Source: Achatina immaculata (lineage: Eukaryota > Mollusca > Gastropoda > Stylommatophora > Achatinidae). Taken from it: a stretch of 64,000 bases of DNA. This document shows positions 55,776 to 64,000 of this stretch, one piece after another (positions within the stretch are counted from its first letter, which is position 1; each line of letters begins with the position of its first letter). The stretch spans positions 3,837,531-3,901,530 of the forward strand of contig CM019713.1 in NCBI GenBank assembly GCA_009760885.1, read 5' to 3'. The notes under the pieces are model-generated. The model did not search any database. It worked only from the letters and a program-made list of their open reading frames with translations, and had not been told where the DNA came from. Position numbers and translations under genes: made by a program.

Positions 55776-56355
55776 CTTTTCCCTCCAATACCCTGCTCCT
55801 TATCCAGGCCAAAACAAGGCAAGGCCGATGCCTAACTTATTATTAAATAAACGGTAGTCCAGGACATTGGCCAACATCAGAATCTCAAGTTCTCCAAACT
55901 TAAGAGCTGCTAACACTTGATATAACACTTTCATCTTCTGGCATATTTACGCCTCAAAGACAACAATGAGTACTTTCTGTCTGGAGTATTATTTTCAAAA
56001 ACCTCCTTTCACGGTCACTGCCCCGTTGTCACTTCCCTGTCCCATTTAGGCTTAACATGTTGCTTCAGGTTCGCAGGTCCAAGTGGGCTTAAGGAGAAGA
56101 GCTCCGTTGAAGAGGCTCTCACTGGAAAAAGCTCTCTTTCACGCCTCGGACAATGGCCCTGAAGGTGGGGTTTATGAAGCAGAAACTTCTGGCGTCAAGA
56201 GTGTTCTCAACGTTCGCATGTCCTGGACACCTAAAGCCCTCTGTTACAATAAGGAGGAAAGTCTGTCGCCATTTCTAGTCTCTATGGGCTGGCTTTGTTG
56301 AGAGGAATTTATTCAGTGTTTTCTTGGTCCGGCTTTCAAAAACATTTGTAGAAGA
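55776..56355. other. Unannotated stretch
   Basis: Frames such as 56083-56301 have no domain. Nothing recognised. Confidence 0.4.
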
Positions 56356-56356
56356 G

Positions 56357-56357
<1 letters not shown>

Positions 56358-56442
<85 letters not shown>

Positions 56443-56530
56443 TTATCTGTCTGTCTATCTGTCCGTCCGGCCGTCTGTCTGTCTGTCTGTTCGTCCGTCC
56501 GTCCGTCTGTCGGTCTGTCCGTCTGTCTTT
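56358..56530. repeat. (TCTA)n(TCTG)n microsatellite
   Basis: TCTA block then TCTG/TCCG units. Confidence 0.96.
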
Positions 56531-56654
56531 ATTTGTTCTGCTTACTTAATCAGTCTTAAATTCCCGTGAGAACATTCTTAGAATAAACAGATTTGTAGAA
56601 ACTCATGTTGCTAGCTTTATCACAGCGTTATTTTACAAAAACTGTTTGGTCACT

Positions 56655-57345
56655 TTCTCTATATCAGTTTCTCTTTGTTACTGTCTCGTTGTCAGTTTCT
56701 CTTTGTTACCGTCTCGTTGTCAGTTTCTCTTTGTTACCGTCTCGTTGTCAGTTTCTCTTCGTTACCGTCTCGTTGTCAGTTTCTCTTTGTTACCGTCTCG
56801 TTGTCAGTTTCTCTTTGTTACCGTCTCGTTGTCAGTTTCTCTTTGTTACCGTCTCGTTGTCAGTTTCTCTTCGTTACCGTCTCGTTGTCGGTTTCTCTTC
56901 GTTACCGTCTCGTTGTCAGTTTCTCCTTGCCAGTTTCTCTTTGTTACTGCCTCCCCAGTCAGTTTCTCTTTGTTACTGTCTCGTTGTCAGTTTCTCCTTG
57001 TCAATTTCTTTTTGTTACTGTCTCGTTATTAGTTTCTCTTTGTTATCGTCTCGTTGTCAGTTTCTCCTTGTCAATTTCTCTTTGTTACCGTTTCGTTGTC
57101 AGTTTCTCTTTGTTACCGTTTCGTTGTCAGTTTCTCTTTGTTACTGTCTCCTTGTCAGTTTCTCTTTGTTACTGTCTCCTTGTCAGTTTCTCTTTGTTAC
57201 TGTTTCGTTGTCAATTTTTCTTTGTTATCGTCTCGTTGTCAGTTTCTCCTTGTCAATTTCTCTTTGTTACCGTCTGCTTATCAGTGTCTCGTTGTCAATG
57301 TCTCGTTATCAACCTCTCTTTGTCGTTATCAGTGTCTCGTTGTAA
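56655..57345 (+). repeat. Minisatellite, 28-bp period
   Basis: About 24 units of GTTTCTCTTTGTTACCGTCT, CGTTGTCA. Period not divisible by three, so all three plus phases stay open for up to 246 codons with the same rotated peptides. Some units are shortened to CTCCTTGTCAATTTCTC. Confidence 0.94.
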
Positions 57346-57711
57346 GTGTCTTATTTCCAATATTTCCATTTCATTCGCTCGAACTTGCGAGCATAGATCC
57401 CAGTATTTCTTTTAAAATCCAAGCAAAATTTGCCCAGGAAATAGTTAACTTTCTTTAAACATTTTTACAGAAAGATTGACTGTGAAAATAAAATGGTACA
57501 CCCAAAATCCAATAAAAAGGACTTTTTTTGGATGATTAAATTTCCATATAATCTGCCAAAAATTAGTCTTTATCTTTTCCCTTCATCAAAGAATATATTG
57601 TTCTCAAGCTTAAAGAAATGAGAATTTTATATCAACGCTCGTGGACACGTGACCAGATTTCACAAAGCAATATTATACTTTTTTCGAACAATCACCCACA
57701 AACATTCACAC

Positions 57712-57733
57712 ATACACACACACACACACACAC
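57712..57733. repeat. (CA)n microsatellite
   Basis: About 11 CA units. Confidence 0.9.
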
Positions 57734-57739
57734 CCACAC

Positions 57740-58111
57740 ACAGACGTACACCCTCAAATGCACGAACGCACATAACCCATCCGCACTCTCCCTGCTTCTA
57801 TGGACTTTCATTCCACATGGCTTGTTCCTGAAGGAAGTTCGCGAATAATGTTGGACAAAACTCACCGGCAGCTAGTCTAAGGAGACTACCGATTTTCTTT
57901 ACCACACGACTGACTCCGCTTTCGCCACATGACTGACTCTGCGTCTTGCCAAAACACACACGACTGATGCTGCTGTGCGCTTCATGATTAGAATATTGTC
58001 ATAATGTGCCTTTAGTAGATGGAAGTAAGTCAACCATAACCGTTTTAAAACGACCACAATTGTTTTGTTTTGTTTTTTTTTGGGGGGGGGGGTGGGGAAA
58101 AGGGGGAGGGT

Positions 58112-58144
<33 letters not shown>

Positions 58145-59270
58145 TAAAACAGAGTGGAGGAAAGCAGTAACATAACCTATTATCTAGTTTTGCGAAAGAA
58201 CAGCAAGAAATTAAATTAAGAGTGTAGACTTTTTTGAACACACCTCGTATTTCAACTATGTTAATAAATGTATTCAGTTAGCATACACAATAAATATAAA
58301 CTGTTACCTGTAGAGTGTTAAATACCTCTTATATGAAGGATACCGCCCTGTCCAGTCGAGAACTCTATAAGTCCTCCCAACACAACAAGAAACCTAAGAC
58401 ATCAGATGAGTCTCTTACCATGTGTGAGATGATATGACACTTACGACACTTAATGCTTTGTCCCAGGCGTCTCAGAATTTCACTTAATGTAAGACCACAG
58501 GAAAGCGAATGGAGTATGTAGAAAATTAGTTGATAGCAAAGATGGGTCTAAATGGAGAATACAGCGTTGTATATGAGTATATGGGATATTAGGTGGGTCG
58601 TGTCTGTTTAGGCCTTACTATATAATATACACGTTTAAATAAGTGGCGATTTCAAGGTTTGTCATGTGACTGAGATGGTACTGAACGTGGTCATTAGAGT
58701 GGTTTCTGGTGGGAATTTGGAGGGAGAACAGCTTCGTGGAAGCTAGAGGATGAACGTATAGAAATATGCATGGTCCTTATCTGTCTATGTGAGTGCCTAG
58801 AAACATTGAGTATATATGTTAGATCTTGGAGGTGTACTTATGCTTGGACTTGTTCTTCAACGTAGAGGTCGTCGTTAAAGACAGCGTGAAGTGTGCTTTT
58901 GTTTTGATGTTGGTTGTATATGTTGAGCTCTTACAACTTACAACATGGGTCATCACGTATACACTCATCAACCACTACATCACGATGTTCAAGTGTAATG
59001 GACGAATGTGTGTAGTTGAAATATTGATGGGAACAGGCAAGATGGACTGATTACCGGAGTTCAGAAGTCGAGTGTTAAATAAAGGTCCTCTGAAAAATGT
59101 TGATCTCTGGCTAAACCAGCCTACAAGAGCTATTTGGTGTTAGGTCGGGGCAGAATAGAGAGACCTAAGGAAAGTATCTGACTGGTCAGTCGTCCATACT
59201 GGATCTTTCTTTAGAACTCCAACTACAAAACCCCCCTCAGTCAATCCCACTAATCGGTTCCTGGCAGTGT
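57740..59270. other. Unannotated non-coding stretch
   Basis: AT-rich sequence with a G-run at 58080 and (GA)n at 58115-58143. A 74-codon frame at 58826 lacks a domain. I see no gene. Confidence 0.4.
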
Positions 59271-59285
59271 TATAATAATAAGGTA

Positions 59286-59571
59286 AGGTAAAGGTAAAAT
59301 TCTCGTTTCCATGCAATTAAGGCATATTGGGGAATACGGTATTAGGCCCGTATTTTCCATGACCTTCGGCACATGACAGTGTGATATGGTCAGTACCACG
59401 CCTGGCCGCTTTACCTTCCCAGATTTCTCTGCTACCCATTTTTAGAGGCCGGGTGAACTCTGGGACCTTTTTTGGTGTGTACCAGAAAAAAAAGTCCCAC
59501 TGCTGGGACTGAACCCAGTACCACCTGATTAGTAAACCGAGAGCCCTAACCACAGCTAACCAGGGCGCCCC
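59286..59571 (-). repeat. tRNA-derived SINE B, copy 1
   Basis: On the minus strand the head reads GGCGCCCTGGTTAGCTGTGG (A box TAGCTGTGG-like), then a B box GGTTCAGTCCC (59505-59515 complement). The body carries TGGTACACACC and AAATCTGGGAAGG, and the tail TTTACCTTTACCTT. Flanks AATAATAAGGTAA (about 59274-59286 and 59572-59584) look like a target duplication. Confidence 0.78.
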
Positions 59572-59576
59572 AGAAT

Positions 59577-59815
59577 AATAAGGTAAAAAAAATAATATCC
59601 CTGTTTCCCTGTCATTAAGGTATATTGGGGATATAGTGTTAGGCCTGTACTCCTATGGTCATCGGGACATAAAAGTGTGATGTGGTCAGGATTGCGCCCG
59701 GGCGCATTTACCTTTCCAGATTTCCCTGGTACCTTTTTTTTTTAAGAGACTTGGAGTGGTGGTGGTGGTGGTGGTAGCACCGGATTAGTGGACTGACCCA
59801 CATAGCCAACCAGGT
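59577..59815 (-). repeat. tRNA-derived SINE B, copy 2
   Basis: Same family directly downstream. The minus strand reads GACGACCTGGTTGGCTATG at the head, then TCCACTAATCCGGTGC, a (CCA)n interruption, and the body block CTGACCACATCACAC. The B box is degraded. The tail ends TTTTTTTTACC. Confidence 0.68.
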
Positions 59816-59922
59816 CGTCTGTTATAATACATAAGTTATTATTATTATTATTATTACAACAGAAAATAGTACGAAACAAGCATTGGGAACATAAGTAATT
59901 TCATTTGCCACAACCAATACTA

Positions 59923-60232
59923 GTCCTCCGTAGCTAAATCGCTAAAGACGCACTTCAAAAGTGCAGTGCCAACTGGAAGATCACGGGTTCGATCCCGGGA
60001 CCGGGAAAGAAACAGCTCACAAGACCTCTGGGATTCATGACCCAGAGGGGCCCACCCTCCTTAGAGTGTCAAGAGTTTAATAGGGCCGGAACACTTGTTT
60101 GAGGTGGGGGGAAGGGGGGGGGTTTACTTCCTCTGATGATCTGAAGGAGTTGTGTTGGTTGTTCCGCTCTCTACAGTAGAGAGTTTCCTGCAGACGAAGA
60201 GAATTCAGACATATCTCAGAAAAAAAAAAAAA
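59923..60232 (+). repeat. tRNA-derived SINE with poly(A) tail
   Basis: The first 85 bases look tRNA-like: A box TAGCTAAATCGC (59931-59942), B box GGTTCGATCCC (59986-59996) and a CCGGGACCGGG-like acceptor stretch. A 220-bp unrelated body ends in an A run (60220-60232). It differs from SINE B in head, body and tail. I do not call it a functional tRNA because no clean acceptor or anticodon stem could be drawn. Confidence 0.75.
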
Positions 60233-60765
60233 GAAACAGTGTCTGTCAAATGTTCTATGTGCTCTGATTTATAAATGACGAGGGCTGGTCCTACATTTGA
60301 AATGGAAATGGCTGCCAGCGTCAATGGATCAAGAACGAACGACGCCGACAGAAATGTCTGAACTGCAGCAGTGGTCTAGTGCTGCCACAGATGGCAGCGT
60401 TGTTAAATTGACAGATGTGATGGAAATCAGGTCGAAATCTAGGGCCTACATCTGAGGGCGTCGAACTTCGCTGGTTTCAAGGGCGACAACTGTATGCAGA
60501 AGTGGAGTTGGCGGACCGCAGTAAAATCAACTGTTTTTGTCGTTGTTGGTAATTTGCATAAAAATGAGAAATAGTGATAGTGATAGTTATGAAATAAAGG
60601 TGAAATGGCTATATTTAATTAACTTTTCAAGTGTTTTAAAATGTTTTTTGTGCATATTTTGGAGAAAAAGAAATGTTAATTTAAATCAAAATACCCTGGA
60701 GGACAGCCAGTTGAACGCCTCTTCTTTTAAAAAAATATCAGTGCTGATTTCGAACCTCAGAAACG

Positions 60766-60768
<3 letters not shown>
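60233..60768. other. Unannotated stretch
   Basis: AT-rich sequence. Nothing recognised. Confidence 0.4.

Positions 60769-60811
<43 letters not shown>
60769..60811. repeat. (GAT)n microsatellite
   Basis: About 14 GAT units. Confidence 0.93.
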
Positions 60812-60812
<1 letters not shown>

Positions 60813-60899
60813 ACAATGTGCTCGATTTGGAGTTAACAGACTCCCATAAATCGAACGAGGAAGTTCTGAAAGAGACAAAAGAAACAAGGAAAATATGTA

Positions 60900-60960
60900 A
60901 CGAAGATCAGAAAAGACAAACATGTAACGAAGATCAGAAAAGACAAACATGTAACGAAGG
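60900..60960 (+). repeat. Short tandem repeat, 24-bp unit
   Basis: Two and a half units of TGTAACGAAGATCAGAAAAG plus ACAAACA-type spacer. Confidence 0.8.
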
Positions 60961-60984
60961 CGATCTAAATTTGTGGGGCGCGTC

Positions 60985-62050
60985 TGGAAAACAGGTGGGC
61001 TAAAGAATCTAATGGCAACAGGGAAGGTCGAAGGTAGAAGAATGAATAAATGAATGATTAATCTTTATTTTTAAACGGTAAAGAATTGGGCACGCAGGCC
61101 CGTCTTACATTCTGCCCTTCATCACTCCATCTTTCATTCTTCCCACACACTTGATTTAGTATAAATATACAAATTAAATTAGGAAAAAACATATCAAAAG
61201 AGTGTAAGATTTAACTACTACATTCAAAGTAAAAGAGAACAAGTAATTAACCTAATAAAATAGCACTCACGCACACATACACACACAGACATATACATAA
61301 ACAAAAATACATTGTAAATACAGATCTTCTAACATATGTTTTTTTAAACAAACATTAAAATAATTTCTAACAATATCCAACAAGTTACTTTTCGAACTAT
61401 GTCATTTTAGTACTTGATAGTTGGCGAGTCATGTGTTGAGAGAGTTCTGGTTATTCTATGAAGGCATATAATTACAAGCAAGTAAATAATGAAACAGGTT
61501 TGAGTTAAAGGATGAGGTATTACCAATGGATTTTAAATGGTGGGGGAGGGTGTTCCAGAGCTGTATTGCAGAGTATGCAAGGCTTTTTATGTACAGATCA
61601 ATCTTTGGTTTAGGAAGAAGACAGTTTTTAAACGCTGGCTATGTTTTGTGTTATACGTAAACAGTGATTACAAGTAAGGCGGAGCACTGTGCGACAGAAT
61701 TCTGTGAACAAACTTAACTTTGTTAAAAATGATTCTATTTTTGAGGGGTAGACTTTTGAGTTGTTTGTGTTGATCTACAGTCTGTACTGGGTGTTTGTCA
61801 CAAATCAGATTTAATGCTCGCTTGTGAAGTGAGTAGAGCCTTTTTGTGTTTGAGACTGAGCATCCATCCCAGATTGTGGAACAGTAATCTAAGTGTGTTT
61901 GTCTGAAGAGACAGAGTTAGACGGAGAGAAAAGATGTTCGATGGCTTGTTATCCTGGCACAGAAAACTCTCACTGACAAGCCTGCAGAAGTTCCAAAAAA
62001 GGACCGATGGCTGTGAAAGGACATTATATCCTACGTCAGTCGGCTAGGAC
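60985..62050 (+). pseudogene. LINE B-like 3' end, split by a CR1-like LINE
   Basis: LKNLMATGKVEGRR lies at 60985-61040. RVRRREKMFDGLLSWHR and the DRW..ISYVSRLGP end lie at 61900-62050. The two parts join in sense across the inserted CR1-like LINE. The tail is (GA)n at 62050-62092. Confidence 0.6.
61041..61895 (-). pseudogene. CR1/Jockey-like LINE, C-terminus and 3' UTR
   Basis: Minus-strand translation gives QTHLDYCSTIWDGCSVSNTK, then RLYSLHKRALNLICDKHPV, HKQLKSLPLKNRIIFNKVK and FVHRILSHSAPP, homologous to the copy at 4169-5665 and better conserved. The 3' UTR has GATGAAGGGCAGAATGTAAG, CGGGCCTGCGTGCCC and a (TCATTC)-type tail at 61040. It is 5'-truncated and sits within LINE B-like sequence. 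GAAGA flanks may be the duplication. Confidence 0.75.

Positions 62051-62092
<42 letters not shown>
62050..62092. repeat. (GA)n microsatellite at LINE tail
   Basis: About 20 GA units directly after the LINE end GGACCTTGAGAGAG. Confidence 0.92.
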
Positions 62093-62094
<2 letters not shown>

Positions 62095-62640
62095 CTGAAG
62101 ACTATTTCTGATTAAAATGTCTTGAGTTCTATTTTGGCCTTTATTACAGCAGCAGACAAGAGACCAGAAGATCTAATCTTCCTCGGGATCATCCTTCTGC
62201 AGATCCTTTCCAAAACAGAAACTCAGGGAGCACATATAACCTGGCATTCTAACTTCAGTCATTATCCTCTGACACGTAATAGCTTCCTCCAACGAGAATC
62301 CTGTCTCTTCATCTCTCTCTCTCTCTCTCTCTTCTTTTAATTCCTTGCCATGTTTTATGGCTTTGGCCCCGGGGTCAGCGCGTCTTTGACCTGTCTCTAT
62401 GTCACGAGGGCACCCCAGCTTAAGGGCAGGATTCCAGGCTCGTGGCTCGGAAATCTGGCACTGCAATTTTGCCCGAGTTTAATTGCTTTCAAACGACGCT
62501 TTGATGAGCTGGAATAAATGGAAGACTGTAATTCTGTCAAGTTCACAATTTCTGTTTTCTTCTGTAGCACTGTTCTCCATTGAGGTGGTTCTCTGTGTGG
62601 CTTCTTGAGAGTGTGTGTATATGAATACTAATATATTCGT
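62093..62640. other. Unannotated stretch
   Basis: A (CT)n run lies at 62310-62330. No gene recognised. Confidence 0.4.
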
Positions 62641-62647
62641 AGGTTTT

Positions 62648-63095
62648 TCTTCTTCTTCTTCTTCTGATTATTATTATTATTATTTTTATTATTATTATTA
62701 TTAGTATTATCCTCCTCCTCTTCTTCTTTTTCTTCTCATCCTCCTCCTCTTCTTCTTCTCCTTCTTCTTCTTCTTATCATCATCATCATCATCATCTTCT
62801 TCTTCTTCTTCTCCTCCTCTTCTTCTTCATCTCGTGCTCCTCCTCATCATCTTCATCTTCGTCTTCTTCTTCATCTCCTCCTCCTTCTCTTCTTTTTCTT
62901 CCTTTCTCCTCCTCCGTCTCCCTTCTTCTTCTTCTTCTGCCTTCTTCTTCTTCTTTTTCTTCTTCTCCTCCTCCTCCTCTTTTTCTTCTTTTCCTCCTCC
63001 TTCTTTTCTTCTTCCTCTCCTCCTCCTTCTCTTCTTTTTTTTCTCCACTTCCTCCTCCTTCTCCTCTTCTCTTTCTTCTTCTTCTCCTCTCAGTT
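62648..63095. repeat. (CTT)n/(CTC)n/(ATT)n compound triplet tract
   Basis: About 450 bp of CTT and CTC triplets with ATT and ATC blocks. Frames are poly-Ser/Phe/Lys/Glu artefacts. Confidence 0.94.
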
Positions 63096-63324
63096 TCATA
63101 AATTCAGCTACCTAGACAAGGAGACATATCGCCTCATTGAATCTCACTGTCAGCAGGTTCTTCACGCGGGTCCTCTAGTTTTTTTTTCATCCGTGTTCGT
63201 TTTTCTGGGGCCAGAATTTGGCCCTTAGCTCTCTGTAGAAAGTGTAGATTGTACAATTTTTCGTGTAGAACATTAATTTGTTTCATTATGGTTTCTTCTT
63301 GTTCTTGTTCTTCTTGTTCTTGTT

Positions 63325-63545
63325 CCTCTTCTGTCTCCCTGGTACTCCGAGCTGGTGTTGTTTTGCAGCCGATGCTGTGAAGGTGTTGACGGCACAGCCT
63401 CGTGTCGGTTTGTGAGAAGGGTATGAGGCCCATTTTTAAGCCCCTGAGTGAAGCTAAAAAGCAGGTCGGTAGCAATTCTTCTTCATTAGCCTCCACCACG
63501 ATGGGAATTATGGCGATTCCTGCCCAGTTAACTAGGATTTAACAT
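63325..63545 (+). repeat. R1 dispersed repeat, copy 8
   Basis: Preceded by (TTC)n/(TTG)n. CTTCTGTCTCCCTGGTACTC, GATGCTGTGAAGGTGTTGA, TGAGTGAAGCTAAAAAGC, CTCCACCACGATGGGAATTA. Confidence 0.85.
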
Positions 63546-64000
63546 TAGGGGCTGTTATATATATTATTTTATTGTTATTATTTTATAGTGGTCCAATGAA
63601 TCAATAACATATTCAGACCAAGACCTCATCTTTGTTCAGATGTATTGGCCCTGTTTGAATATTAAGTATTAGGTACAATTTTATCAGCATATTGGGGCGC
63701 AGTAAGGCTTATGTACTAAGTAAGAGAGTAGAATATATAGAATTAGCATGGAAATTAGCAAGGAATTTAGGCCCCGAGAGAGACGAAAACAGTAAGAGAG
63801 TGACTAGAGACATAACAACCCCCGATCCCAAGTAGATGAGCAACCGCCCAGACGCAAGAAAGACGGCGAAAAATAACCTTTGGGCCCCAGAGCAGCAAAG
63901 TCCCTTTGCAGTGAAAAGAGCAAATTTTTGTGTAGGGGCCATGAGATCCAGATGTAGTGGAGATGAGGGTAGGGGATATGAGTCCCAGATGCGAGGAAGA
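63546..64000. other. Unannotated end of window
   Basis: AT-rich, then mixed sequence. Nothing recognised. Confidence 0.4.

Noticed and set aside
56605..57415. Two 246-codon frames with FSLLPSRCQ-type repeats
   Set aside because: A 28-bp minisatellite gives the same peptides rotated in all three phases.
59923..60007. Functional tRNA gene
   Set aside because: A and B boxes are present, but acceptor and anticodon stems do not pair well and a SINE body with poly(A) follows.

Overview
This is a eukaryotic, animal-type genomic window dominated by mobile-element remains and simple-sequence DNA. I find no exon set, tRNA, rRNA or bacterial-style operon that I can support as a host gene. The layout is AT-rich non-coding DNA with abundant (GATA)n/(TCTA)n tracts, (CT)n tracts, minisatellites, RTE-like and CR1/Jockey-like LINE 3' ends, mariner, hAT-like elements and tRNA-derived SINEs. 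It fits a repeat-rich invertebrate genome; a mollusc or other lophotrochozoan is my guess, not a demonstrated assignment.

Layout. 1-9.4 kb: SINE and R1-repeat fragments, triplet and CT tracts, and a minus-strand CR1-like LINE (4.15-5.7 kb) interrupted by a hairpin element. 9.46-10.74 kb: a complete but broken mariner. 11-21 kb: minisatellites, LINE and SINE pieces and two hAT-like non-autonomous elements. 21.97-27.74 kb: the centrepiece, a structurally complete LTR retrotransposon with LTRs of about 1.04 kb, primer-binding site, polypurine tract, 4-bp target duplication and one intact 613-codon ORF. I see no protease, reverse transcriptase, RNase H or integrase. It sits inside a copy of the R1 repeat. 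28.5-36.4 kb: an RTE-like LINE split by a second hairpin element, 20-bp-period minisatellites, and a LINE RNase-H region split by a solo LTR. 36.4-40.9 kb: 15-, 30- and 22-bp minisatellites and an inverted second copy of part of the 30-bp array sitting in another R1 repeat. 41.4-47 kb: an RTE-like reverse-transcriptase fragment with one in-frame stop, and a second mariner carrying a LINE insertion. 47-64 kb: a second solo LTR, more LINE tails, many minisatellites, GATA/TCTA blocks, tandem SINEs and nested LINEs.

The elements read as a stratigraphy. LINE and R1 copies are the substrate. LTR elements, hairpin elements and other LINEs land inside them, so relative ages can be read directly. Several LINE families end in short-period microsatellites, which may seed the simple-sequence tracts. 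Two observations look most novel. One is the TGTAGC...GTTATA LTR family with its single-ORF, pol-less member and mismatched LTR 3' ends. The other is a family of hairpin insertions whose loop carries a hammerhead-ribozyme-like core, which suggests Penelope-like or retrozyme-like retroelements.
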